The translations under genes and the position numbers were made by a program. A model generated the notes under the pieces. The model was not told the DNA's origin. It was given only the letters and a program-made list of their open reading frames with translations, and made no database searches. Positions 1 through 7,022 of a DNA stretch of 10,032 nucleotides are shown here, piece after piece; the first letter of the stretch is position 1, and every line of letters starts with the position of its first letter. Source of the stretch: JALJPB01 sp963933115 (GTDB lineage: Bacteria > Pseudomonadota > Gammaproteobacteria > Enterobacterales > Alteromonadaceae); NCBI GenBank assembly GCA_963933115.1, contig CAWVSL010000065.1, forward strand, positions 1 to 10,032, read 5' to 3'.

Positions 1-782
1 GTTTCAACTGAAGGTGTTGAGCCTGCACAACAATCCCAAAGAGCCCATTCTGCTTGAGCTGTATTTTCAAAGATAACCAATTCTACTGTTTGAGATGAGG
101 CTTCATCAACAACAATAGTAAATGCTTGCGAAAAAGAATCAGTGCCATCACTAACCATTAATTCAACACTGTTAGAGCCAGCTTCATCAGGCGTTCCTGA
201 TAAAACACCAGTTGATGTATCAAACGTTGACCAAACAGGTAAAATAACTGATGACCATTCTAAGGAATCACCGTCAGCATCAGTCGCTGCTAATGTGTAA
301 GTATATGATACATCGACTGTACCATTGGTATTAGCCGAGCTAGTAATAGTGGGCGCCGTATTAACTGGCTCTGGCTCTGGATCAGGAACAGTCACTGTAA
401 TAGTAAATGATTGCGTAACTTCATCAGTACCATCACTTACCACTAAGACGATAGCGCTATCGCCACCATCAGTATCCGCAGGCATACCCGATAAAACACC
501 TGACGCAGCGTCAAACATTAACCAATCGGGTAATGTCGTTGCCGACATTGTTAAGGTATCACCATCAGCATCGGTAGCGGCTAATGTATAGCTATAATCT
601 GTACCCGCAGTAGCCGCATCGACACTTGTACTCGTGATGCTTGGTGCTGTATTAACTACAGGAGTTGGTTCTGGTGTTGGTACTACCTCGTTCAAATCTG
701 AACCACAAGCAGTTAGTGCCAAGCCTAAACTCAGTACTATGATGCTTTTATTGAATGCTTTTATATTGTTTAACATTTTCAT
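1..782 (-). CDS. Secreted lipoprotein with two Ig-like domains, N-terminal part (cut by window edge)
   Basis: The frame stays open for 260 codons from the ATG at 782 to the window edge. An AGGGG ribosome site lies 6 bases before this ATG; a second in-frame ATG at 776 is worse spaced. Residues 1-25 form a lipoprotein signal peptide (basic start, IIVLSLGLA core) ending in the lipobox LTAC, so Cys26 should be lipidated. Gly27 at +2 favours the outer membrane over inner-membrane retention. After a Pro/Glu linker (about 34-41) come two He_PIG/cadherin-like repeats, about 45-132 and 142-226. Each has the order NTAP, YTLAATDADGD, TGVLSG or SGVLSG, and VSDGTD, and they are joined by PDPEPEP. From about residue 232 a new domain begins (VELVIFENTAQAEWALWDCC), which resembles the start of carbohydrate-binding modules in marine laminarinase-type proteins; that is recalled, not searched. 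The catalytic or binding part lies outside the window, so the enzyme class is unknown. A LacI-type operator 60 bases upstream ties it to the phosphorylase gene. Confidence 0.85.
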   Translation of the reverse strand, partial: MKMLNNIKAFNKSIIVLSLGLALTACGSDLNEVVPTPEPTPVVNTAPSITSTSVDAATAGTDYSYTLAATDADGDTLTMSATTLPDWLMFDAASGVLSGMPADTDGGDSAIVLVVSDGTDEVTQSFTITVTVPDPEPEPVNTAPTITSSANTNGTVDVSYTYTLAATDADGDSLEWSSVILPVWSTFDTSTGVLSGTPDEAGSNSVELMVSDGTDSFSQAFTIVVDEASSQTVELVIFENTAQAEWALWDCCAGSTPSVE

Positions 783-806
783 CTTTCACCCCTAAACTTT
801 AATTTT

Positions 807-834
807 TAATTTCTAATTTCTAATTTCTAATTTC
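807..834. repeat. Heptamer tandem repeat TAATTTC x4 in the lipoprotein leader
   Basis: Four perfect copies of TAATTTC (GAAATTA on the gene's strand) stand head to tail, with degenerate flanks on both sides (TAATTTT before 807, TAAA after 834). The array lies between the LacI-type operator and the ribosome site of the minus-strand lipoprotein. Gain or loss of a unit would move the start codon 7 bases relative to the operator or promoter. Such short repeats mutate by slippage; whether this one varies is unknown. Confidence 0.85.
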
Positions 835-842
835 TAAATGGC

Positions 843-856
843 TGATAGCGCTTCCA
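843..856 (-). promoter_or_regulatory. LacI-family-type operator upstream of the lipoprotein gene
   Basis: On the gene's strand the site reads TGGAAGCGCTATCA. This matches the 14-bp core TGGAAGCGCTTCCA, seen as a perfect palindrome at 3339-3352, at 12 of 14 positions; both differences lie in one half-site. A 14-16 bp palindrome with a central CG is the usual operator form for LacI-family sugar regulators. It lies 60 bases before the start codon. No LacI-type regulator is encoded in the window, so the binding protein is inferred. Confidence 0.7.
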
Positions 857-1076
857 AACCAAGTTAAAAAAACACCTAATTATTAACACAAACCGCTTTT
901 ATTCTTAAATATGATTAGCCAAACTCTATATATTTCATTGTTTGTTTAATCAAATATCAATACTTGTCTTCAATGCTTGTTTTTTGTTTTTTAGCTTGAT
1001 TCTAATAAAAAAAATTTTAAATATTCCAAAAACAACATACCCCAATGTAAGGTATTAACAACACAAATACGTTCAA

Positions 1077-1096
1077 TGGTCTCTTTCGTAAGACCA
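1077..1096. promoter_or_regulatory. Spaced inverted repeat TGGTCT-N8-AGACCA
   Basis: Two perfect 6-base arms, TGGTCT at 1077-1082 and AGACCA at 1091-1096, are separated by 8 bases in the middle of the long intergenic region. No T run follows, so it is not a typical terminator. It could be a binding site for a dimeric regulator or a small RNA hairpin. A 6-base arm pair can arise by chance in a region this long. Confidence 0.3.
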
Positions 1097-1390
1097 AGTG
1101 GATTATTGTATTATCGATAGCTAAATAAATGGTATTTAACTCAAATCTTTAAATTTTATATTATTGACTTTGAATCGTATCTATTTTGAAGCTCAGTCCT
1201 CTTTTAATAATTAAATTACATTACTTATGGGTTATTACCTATTAGTGCTGTGACTTTTTATGCGTAATCGTTACCTAGGGCCGTTTACTTTGTACTTATT
1301 TTAGCTTAACCATTATGCTCAAAGGTATCTGTTCATTAATAGATGCATCAAGGTGAATAAGTTCTAGTAGACCTAATAAAAACCAATAAA

Positions 1391-1410
1391 ACATAAGAAA
1401 ACATAAGAAA
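1391..1410. repeat. Direct repeat of ACATAAGAAA x2
   Basis: Two perfect adjacent copies of the 10-mer ACATAAGAAA sit about 235 bases upstream of the symporter start; flanking bases extend the similarity slightly on each side. Function is unknown. Direct repeats one helical turn apart can be regulator sites, but LytTR sites usually have a longer spacing and a different core, so no link to the downstream LytTR gene is claimed. Confidence 0.5.
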
Positions 1411-1644
1411 AAAGTAATATGTATTGATCTGCAAAGCATGGCTTGCTTTATCGAATAATACTTCTGAGATCACAAACTAAATGAGATAGTTATTGGGGTT
1501 TGACCTCTTCATCGTTAAAACCTACCGTTTCACCGATTTTAATTGTTAAAAGTAAATATTTAGTTAATCTCATTAGAAAAACTAAAATGATCGATGAAAA
1601 AGACCATTTATTTCATTCTGTAATAATTCTCACGGTATATAAGC

Positions 1645-3132
1645 ATGACAGAAAACACACTCCACCAAACAGCAGCAAAAGATAAAATATCACTCGGAAG
1701 AAAACTTATTTATGGCTTGGGCGCATTTATAAATAATTTACTTGGTGCGGCAATGGTTACTATGTCAATCGTACTTAACTTAGGATTAGGGATGAACCCC
1801 GGGTTAGTAGGTCTATTAGGGGCTTTACCTCGTTTTCTCGATGCATTCACCGACCCACTAATGGGCTACATTTCAGACAAAACCAAGTCAAAATGGGGCA
1901 GACGTCGGCCTTATATTTTTATAGGGGCGATTCTCTCTGGTATTATTTTTGCCATGCTATGGCAGTTACCAAGAGGACAAAGTGAAGAATTTTACTTTTG
2001 GTTTTTCTTAATCGGCTCAACTATTTTTTATCTGGCTTACACTATTTTTGCAACTCCTTGGGTCGCATTAGGTTATGAGTTGACTCCAGATTACCACGAA
2101 CGTACCCGAATAATGGCGGTTCAAAATTTTATGGGCCAATTTGCTTGGCTACTTGCCCCTTGGTTTTTATTGTTTATGCAAAACGATAGCCTGTTTAGCG
2201 ATATGATAGAAGGTGCCGGTTGGTTAGCTATTATTATTGGTATCGTCACTATTGGTATTGGCATTTTACCCGCCATATTTCTCTCTGAGCGCTTTACTCC
2301 AATTCCAACCGCACAAAACGTATCTTCGAGTACAGCAAAGCCCACTGGAATGATTGCCTCAATCAAGGACTTTTTTAAAGGTTTTTTAATTACCATTAAA
2401 TTTAAGCCATTTTTAAGTTTATGTGGTGCCACCTTTTTAGTCTTTAACGGTTTTATGATGGTTGCTGCCTTTCAAAGTTATGTCATTATTTATTATGTCT
2501 TTGGTGGTGATCAAGCACTCGGTGCTGAATACGTTGGTTGGGCAGGTACTGTGTCATTTATTGCAACCTCCTGTGCGATATTTATTGTCACTAAGTTGTC
2601 GACCTTATTTGGAAAACGTAAAGCCTTTTTTATTACTATTGCTATTTCTATCTTTGGCTATGCATTAAAATGGATTTGTTTTACACCAGACAACCCATTG
2701 TTAATTCTTATTCCACCGATATTCTTTGCTTTCGGTTTAGGCGGATTATTTACACTCATGGGCTCAATGGTTGCTGATGTTTGTGACCTGGATGAATTAG
2801 AAACAGGAGAGCGCCGCGAAGGGATGTTTGGCTCAATATTCTGGTGGGTTGTTAAACTAGGATTAGCCGCTGCGATGGCCGCTGGTGGTTTCTTACTTAA
2901 TGCGACTGGTTTCGATGTTGCGTTAGGGGGAGCTCAATCAGCTGATACATTATTTTACATGCGTTTAGCCGATGTCCTTGTTCCTGTGATTTGTTCTATC
3001 GTTGCTATTTGGATGGTTGCTACCTACCCAATTACTGAGGAAATGGCGACTGAGGTCCGTAAAAAACTAGAAAAAAGGCGTGGAAAATTATCGGCGCAAA
3101 GTGATAATGATGAAAGCCAAAATGGGGAATGA
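1645..3132 (+). CDS. GPH-family (MelB-like) sugar:cation symporter
   Basis: This 495-residue inner-membrane protein belongs to the glycoside-pentoside-hexuronide branch of the major facilitator superfamily, which imports sugars with Na+ or H+. The family signature is clear: R63-F-L-D66-A-F-T-D70-P, then GYISDKTKSKWGRRRPY (74-90). D66 and D70 have the same spacing as the cation-site aspartates D55 and D59 of MelB. Also typical are ELTPDYHER (145-153) and MVADVCDLDELETGERREG (375-393). About twelve hydrophobic segments are present, with a hydrophilic middle loop around 215-240 and a charged C-terminal tail from about 463. A stop codon lies in frame seven codons upstream with no ATG between, so the ATG at 1645 is the first possible one; its ribosome site is weak. 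From context the cargo is probably glucose or beta-1,3-gluco-oligosaccharides, but substrate cannot be read from sequence. It is separated from the phosphorylase by terminator-like hairpins and is probably transcribed separately. Confidence 0.92.
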   Translation: MTENTLHQTAAKDKISLGRKLIYGLGAFINNLLGAAMVTMSIVLNLGLGMNPGLVGLLGALPRFLDAFTDPLMGYISDKTKSKWGRRRPYIFIGAILSGIIFAMLWQLPRGQSEEFYFWFFLIGSTIFYLAYTIFATPWVALGYELTPDYHERTRIMAVQNFMGQFAWLLAPWFLLFMQNDSLFSDMIEGAGWLAIIIGIVTIGIGILPAIFLSERFTPIPTAQNVSSSTAKPTGMIASIKDFFKGFLITIKFKPFLSLCGATFLVFNGFMMVAAFQSYVIIYYVFGGDQALGAEYVGWAGTVSFIATSCAIFIVTKLSTLFGKRKAFFITIAISIFGYALKWICFTPDNPLLILIPPIFFAFGLGGLFTLMGSMVADVCDLDELETGERREGMFGSIFWWVVKLGLAAAMAAGGFLLNATGFDVALGGAQSADTLFYMRLADVLVPVICSIVAIWMVATYPITEEMATEVRKKLEKRRGKLSAQSDNDESQNGE

Positions 3133-3143
3133 GCTAACGGCTA

Positions 3144-3215
3144 GTTGACTGATGCTAAACAATATTTCACTCAATTATTAAAATATTGTTTAGTTGCATC
3201 TAGCATAAAGTCAAC
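3144..3215 (+). terminator. Large imperfect inverted repeat after the symporter gene
   Basis: The core is a perfect 13-bp pairing of CTAAACAATATTT (3155-3167) with AAATATTGTTTAG (3181-3193) around a 13-base loop. Outside it, GATG (3151-3154) pairs with CATC (3197-3200) across a 3-base bulge, and GTTGACT (3144-3150) pairs with AGTCAAC (3209-3215) across an internal loop. It begins 11 bases after the symporter stop codon. There is no T run directly after it, so it may protect the mRNA 3' end or assist termination together with the hairpins downstream. Confidence 0.55.
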
Positions 3216-3247
3216 GAATCAAGCTAAATACAAGACTGAATTCGGTT

Positions 3248-3272
3248 AAAATAAATAGCTTTATTTTTTTTT
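3248..3272 (+). terminator. A/T-only hairpin with T run
   Basis: AAAATAAA (3248-3255) pairs perfectly with TTTATTTT (3260-3267) around the loop TAGC. The T tract runs from 3264 to 3272, so five T remain after the stem. The stem has no G:C pair, so it is weak on its own. It may act together with the palindrome at 3301 to end symporter transcription. Confidence 0.4.
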
Positions 3273-3300
3273 GTATGCTAAAAAGTAGCCGGTTAAATCT

Positions 3301-3327
3301 AAAAGCAAATATATATTTGCTTTTTTT
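3301..3327 (+). terminator. Probable Rho-independent terminator (24-bp perfect palindrome plus T run)
   Basis: AAAAGCAAATAT (3301-3312) is followed directly by its exact reverse complement (3313-3324). The T run covers 3321-3327. As RNA, AAAGCAAAT can pair with ATTTGCTTT around a small AT loop, leaving U residues at the 3' side. The A run on the other side means it could also stop transcription from the right. It ends 10 bases before the LacI-type operator, insulating the phosphorylase promoter region from the symporter. Confidence 0.65.
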
Positions 3328-3337
3328 ATGACACTAT

Positions 3338-3353
3338 CTGGAAGCGCTTCCAG
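3338..3353 (+). promoter_or_regulatory. Perfect LacI-family-type operator upstream of the phosphorylase operon
   Basis: CTGGAAGCGCTTCCAG is a perfect 16-bp palindrome with a central CG, the classic form of LacI-family operators. It shares 12 of 14 core bases with the site at 843-856 before the lipoprotein gene. It lies 146 bases before the phosphorylase start and 44 bases before the best -35 candidate, so it may act from upstream or there may be a promoter I did not recognise closer to it. The cognate regulator is not in this window. Confidence 0.8.
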
Positions 3354-3397
3354 CTTTAGGAACCTTTGATATCAGAAAAATTAAATTAGTTGTGATC

Positions 3398-3425
3398 TTT
3401 ACCATCAACTAATAAAAAATATTAT
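3398..3425 (+). promoter_or_regulatory. Candidate sigma-70 promoter for the phosphorylase operon
   Basis: A -35-like TTTACC (3398-3403, 4 of 6 consensus bases) and a -10-like TATTAT (3420-3425, 5 of 6) are spaced by 16 bases. Transcription would start near 3432, giving a leader of about 70 bases. In such AT-rich sequence -10-like hexamers are common, so this is only the best of several weak options. Confidence 0.35.
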
Positions 3426-3499
3426 CGACTAGGTTAATTAGAATTTATTGGAATTGAGTGTTGACTTACATGTGACACTTAATTTAGGCAGGAAATATT

Positions 3500-6400
3500 A
3501 TGAATAAAAATTTAAAACAAAACAGTCAAGTAACCGGAAAATTTATTACGGTGAACAATGAACGCTTTTATGCGATAAATAATACCAACAAAATGGCGCC
3601 ATTTTTTGTCAGTGTAATTTCCAATAGCGATCATTGGCTATTTGTCTCATCTACAGGTGGTTTAACCGCTGGCAGAGTATCGCCTGAAACTGCCTTATTC
3701 CCCTATGTTACTGTCGATAAAATACATGAAAGTACCGAGCATACTGGCAGTAAAACTTTGTTAGAAGTTGAGATAGATAACAAAACCTATAACTGGGAAC
3801 CATTCAATCGAAAGCATGACAGAGAATATTCGATTAGTAGTCACCTTTATAAAAACGTTTTAGGTAATAAACTGTGTTTCGAAGAAACGAATGAAGACTT
3901 ACAAATAACTTTTAGATATACCTGGCTAACATCAGAGGTCTATGGCTTTGTTCGTGAGTGTGAGCTAATCAACTTTTCGGATCAAACGGTGAAAGTAAAG
4001 CTGCTTGATGGCCTGCAAAATATATTACCCGCTAGTACACCACGCCATACCCAAACAAATACCAGTAATTTAGTTGATGCTTATAAGTGGAATGAACTTG
4101 ATGAAAAAACGCATCTCGCCTTTTTTACTTTATATTCAGGCATTACCGATAAAGCCGAGCCTTGTGAATCATTAAAAACTAACACAGTATTCTGTTTAGG
4201 ACTCGAGCAACCTAACATTCTTCTTTCGTCAGAACAGTTGGACGCTTTTCGTAATGGACAACCGCTAGAGCAAGAAGTGCATAAACGTGGTATCCGCGGT
4301 GCCTATTTTGTTAACACCACACTAAGCTTACCAGCGACATCATCAAAGCAATGGCAATTAGTCGCTAATGTGGAACAAAGTCAAAGCCAAGCAGTGGCCT
4401 TGCGTAAAAAGTTAACCAATACTGATGAAGTTATTTTAGCGATAAGCAAATCTATTGATAATGGTTCAGATGAACTTGCTCGCATCATGGCTGGTGGTGA
4501 CGCTTTTCAACTGACCAATGAAGAAACTGTCTCTGTACACCATTATGCTAATGTTTTATTTAATATATTACGTGGTGGTGCTTTTGACGATCAGTATTAT
4601 ATTAATACCAGTGACTTTATTAAAACGATTAGTTTGTTCAATGAAGAGACTTATAACCGTCATCAATCATTATTTTCAGACTTACCGAAAAGACAAGATT
4701 TCAATGAATTATTAGCACTTGTTAAGCAGCAAGCCGATCCTCAACTTGAGCGACTTTGCTACGAGTACTTGCCTATTTCATTTGGTCGCAGACATGGCGA
4801 TCCAAGCCGTCCTTGGAACCAGTTTGCCATAAAATTAGTGGATGAAAATCAAAACCGTTTATTGACGTATCAAGGTAATTGGCGCGATATATTTCAAAAC
4901 TGGGAAGCGTTGACTTTTAGCTATCCAGAATTCATAGAAAATATCATTGCAAAATTTGTTAATGCTTCAACAATGGATGGCTATAATCCTTACAGAATTA
5001 CCAAAGAAGGCATTGACTGGGAAGTTGAAGAGCCTGATGATCCTTGGAGCTATATCGGCTATTGGGGTGATCATCAAATCATCTACTTACAAAAAATGCT
5101 TGAGCTATCGAATAAATTTCATCCTGAGAGTCTTGCTCACTTATTACACCGCCCTATTTTTAGTTATGCTAATGTGCCCTATAAAATCAAGTCTTTTGAT
5201 GCGATGTTACAAAATGCCAAAAGCACGGTTACTTATGACAATGATTTAGCAGACAAAATTGCTCTACGAGTTGAAAAGATAGGCGCTGATGGCAAGTTAG
5301 TACTCGATACCCATGGTGAAGTTTATCAAGTTAATTTACTTGAAAAGCTCTTAGTAACACTACTGTGTAAATTAGGGAATTTTGTTGTTGATGGGGGTAT
5401 TTGGTTAAATACCCAACGTCCAGAATGGAATGATGCAAACAATGCCTTGGTTGGCCAAGGGCTATCAATGGTAACCTTGTGCTATGTTCGCCGCTATATT
5501 TGCTTCTTTCAAGACCTTATTAGTAAAGAGAATGACCAAGTTACCTTATCCGTTGAAGTCAGTCAGTGGCTTGGTGAAACCGCCCTAGCTCTGTCAAAAC
5601 TTCAGTCATTACTCAGCGGTAGTCAGTTAAGCGCTGAACTTAGATATCAAAGTTTAGCTGATCTTGAGCAAGCTTCTTGTAATTATCGTCAAAAAGTTTA
5701 TCAGCAGACCCCGTTCAGTGGCAAAGTTGATACGCCCATTAGCCAAGTAAAAAGTATGTTAGCTGATGCTCTAGTGGCGATTGATCATTCCATTAATGTA
5801 AACCAGCGAGATGATGGTTTATATAACGCTTACAATCTACTTGAATTGAAAGAAGACAAGCTCAGTATTGATACGCTCTATCCAATGCTTGAAGGACAAG
5901 TCGCTGCACTGAGCTCTGGTTTTTTAACACCCAAACAAACAGTAAGTATTTTAGACGCATTATCTGAAAGCGACATTTATCGAGATGATCAAAAAAGTTA
6001 CATGCTTTATCCCGATAGAGCGCTACCCAGTTTCCTAAATAAGAACATCATCAGCGATGAGCTGTTGGCGAGTTCTTCTTTTTTACAAAAAATGATTGAG
6101 TTAAAAGATGAACGTATTGTCTTGTTGGATGAAGATGGTTCTTACCGTTTTAATGCTGACTTAACGAACTCAGGGGTCTTATTGGAGCAGTTAAAAGGAT
6201 TAAGCGCTCAATATAGTGACTTTGCAGACTCAACAACTGAGTTATTGACTATCTATGAACAAGTATTTAATCATAAAGCTTTTACTGGTCGCTCTGGGGG
6301 GATGTTTGGTTTTGAAGGACTCGGTTCTATTTACTGGCATATGGTTTCTAAGTTATTACTTGTAGTAGAAGACAACTTCTTTGATGCACTCGAACAAAAT

Positions 6401-6946
6401 GAAGATGCTGCCACGATTCAACAATTAGGACAGCACTATTATCGTATCCGTGAGGGCTTAGGTTTTAATAAAACTCCTGATGAATATGGCGCTTTTCCTT
6501 GTGACCCTTATTCTCATACACCCAAACATGCGGGTGCTCAGCAACCGGGTATGACGGGACAAGTTAAAGAAGAGGTACTCGCCCGATTTGGCGAACTTGG
6601 TTTAAGAATTGTTGATGGTAAAGCTTATTTTCAAACTGACTTACTCAGAAAATGTGAATTTTTAACGACAGCAAAACAATTTCGCTACCTAGATGTTAAC
6701 GACCAATGGCAAGAGCTTTCAATAGCTGAAAACGGCCTAGCGTTTACTTGGTGCCAAGTCCCTATTGTTTATCAACTTGATGACAGTTGTTCAAGCCATC
6801 TTAAAGTACTTTGGGCGGATGGTGTCGAGACAACGTCTGAAGGTTTAGCACTTTCTGCTGAAAACAGCCGTGATTTATTTTTACGTAACGGTAAAATTAA
6901 ACAGTTGAGCTTAACATTAACAAGCAAGCAATTATTTTGTGAATAA
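3500..6946 (+). CDS. Beta-1,3-glucan phosphorylase, GH149-type (GH94-like clan)
   Basis: This 1148-residue cytoplasmic protein (no signal peptide) is predicted to cleave beta-1,3-glucan or its oligosaccharides with inorganic phosphate, giving glucose 1-phosphate and a chain one glucose shorter. Its length fits GH149 (about 1100-1200) rather than the usual cellobiose phosphorylases (about 800). An N-terminal beta-rich part covers roughly residues 1-310, then the helical catalytic core. Conserved blocks are GRRHGDPSRPWNQ (429-441), DDPWSYIGYWGDHQ (513-526), RPEWNDANNALVG (640-652), GRSGGMFGFEGLGSIYWHM (930-948) and HAGAQQPGMTGQVKEE (1010-1025). By analogy with the GDWND-type motif of GH94, D645 is the likely general acid, and the block from H1010 probably helps bind phosphate. 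The ribosome site AGGA lies 6 bases before the ATG. It heads the operon with two GH17 genes and is preceded by a LacI-type operator. GH161, the other beta-1,3-glucan phosphorylase family, is the main alternative; family choice is from memory of the motifs. Confidence 0.8.
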   Translation: MNKNLKQNSQVTGKFITVNNERFYAINNTNKMAPFFVSVISNSDHWLFVSSTGGLTAGRVSPETALFPYVTVDKIHESTEHTGSKTLLEVEIDNKTYNWEPFNRKHDREYSISSHLYKNVLGNKLCFEETNEDLQITFRYTWLTSEVYGFVRECELINFSDQTVKVKLLDGLQNILPASTPRHTQTNTSNLVDAYKWNELDEKTHLAFFTLYSGITDKAEPCESLKTNTVFCLGLEQPNILLSSEQLDAFRNGQPLEQEVHKRGIRGAYFVNTTLSLPATSSKQWQLVANVEQSQSQAVALRKKLTNTDEVILAISKSIDNGSDELARIMAGGDAFQLTNEETVSVHHYANVLFNILRGGAFDDQYYINTSDFIKTISLFNEETYNRHQSLFSDLPKRQDFNELLALVKQQADPQLERLCYEYLPISFGRRHGDPSRPWNQFAIKLVDENQNRLLTYQGNWRDIFQNWEALTFSYPEFIENIIAKFVNASTMDGYNPYRITKEGIDWEVEEPDDPWSYIGYWGDHQIIYLQKMLELSNKFHPESLAHLLHRPIFSYANVPYKIKSFDAMLQNAKSTVTYDNDLADKIALRVEKIGADGKLVLDTHGEVYQVNLLEKLLVTLLCKLGNFVVDGGIWLNTQRPEWNDANNALVGQGLSMVTLCYVRRYICFFQDLISKENDQVTLSVEVSQWLGETALALSKLQSLLSGSQLSAELRYQSLADLEQASCNYRQKVYQQTPFSGKVDTPISQVKSMLADALVAIDHSINVNQRDDGLYNAYNLLELKEDKLSIDTLYPMLEGQVAALSSGFLTPKQTVSILDALSESDIYRDDQKSYMLYPDRALPSFLNKNIISDELLASSSFLQKMIELKDERIVLLDEDGSYRFNADLTNSGVLLEQLKGLSAQYSDFADSTTELLTIYEQVFNHKAFTGRSGGMFGFEGLGSIYWHMVSKLLLVVEDNFFDALEQNEDAATIQQLGQHYYRIREGLGFNKTPDEYGAFPCDPYSHTPKHAGAQQPGMTGQVKEEVLARFGELGLRIVDGKAYFQTDLLRKCEFLTTAKQFRYLDVNDQWQELSIAENGLAFTWCQVPIVYQLDDSCSSHLKVLWADGVETTSEGLALSAENSRDLFLRNGKIKQLSLTLTSKQLFCE

Positions 6947-6960
6947 ATTCAGTTTGAGCA

Positions 6961-6993
6961 CCGTAATGTTTTAGAAAAGCTAACGCATTACGG
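6961..6993 (+). other. Intergenic stem-loop between phosphorylase and first GH17 gene
   Basis: CCGTAATG (6961-6968) and CATTACGG (6986-6993) form a perfect 8-bp stem with a 17-base loop. No T run follows, and a strong ribosome site (GGAGG, 7013-7017) for the next gene comes 19 bases later. It is more likely an mRNA processing or stability element that sets relative expression inside the operon than a terminator. Confidence 0.5.
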
Positions 6994-7022
6994 AGTTTAA
7001 CAATAGTTATATGGAGGATTAA

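Larger units (their letters stand above)
783..1644. other. AT-rich non-coding region between divergent lipoprotein and symporter genes
   Basis: No credible gene is seen on either strand; short open frames here are not supported by ribosome sites. Next to the lipoprotein gene it holds the heptamer repeat and the LacI-type operator. Farther right are a spaced inverted repeat (1077-1096), a 10-base direct repeat (1391-1410) and an imperfect inverted repeat GCAAAGCATGGCTTGC at 1431-1446. A possible -35 box TTGACC is at 1500-1505, but the -10 at the right distance (TACCGT) is poor, so no symporter promoter is called. No second copy of the LacI-type operator is visible near the symporter. No tRNA or recognisable riboswitch was seen. 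Confidence 0.6.
3133..3499. other. Intergenic control region between symporter and phosphorylase genes
   Basis: This 367-base gap is dense with signals. In order: a large imperfect inverted repeat directly after the symporter stop, an A/T-only hairpin with a T run, a perfect palindrome with a T run, the perfect LacI-type operator, a candidate promoter, and the ribosome site AGGA (3490-3493) 6 bases before the phosphorylase ATG. The order suggests that symporter transcription ends here and that a regulated phosphorylase operon begins. A second -35-like TTGACT at 3461-3466 has no good -10 partner. Confidence 0.65.

Noticed and set aside
325..591. Plus-strand open frame of 88 codons within the lipoprotein region
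   Set aside because: It is antisense to the Ig-like repeats, whose signal peptide, lipobox and domain motifs are clear on the minus strand.
1391..1410. Binding site for the downstream LytTR regulator
   Set aside because: Known LytTR sites are direct repeats of about 9 bp with a longer centre spacing and a different core; two adjacent ACATAAGAAA copies do not match.
1500..1685. Plus-strand open frame of 61 codons overlapping the symporter start
   Set aside because: It overlaps the symporter start in another frame, has no ribosome site and no recognisable content.
3388..3410. CRP-type site around TGTGATCTTTACCATC
   Set aside because: Only the left TGTGA half fits; the right half lacks TCACA.
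3500..6946. Cellobiose phosphorylase (GH94)
   Set aside because: The protein is several hundred residues longer than usual GH94 cellobiose phosphorylases, and its conserved blocks such as RPEWNDANNALVG fit the GH149/GH161 beta-1,3-glucan phosphorylases better.
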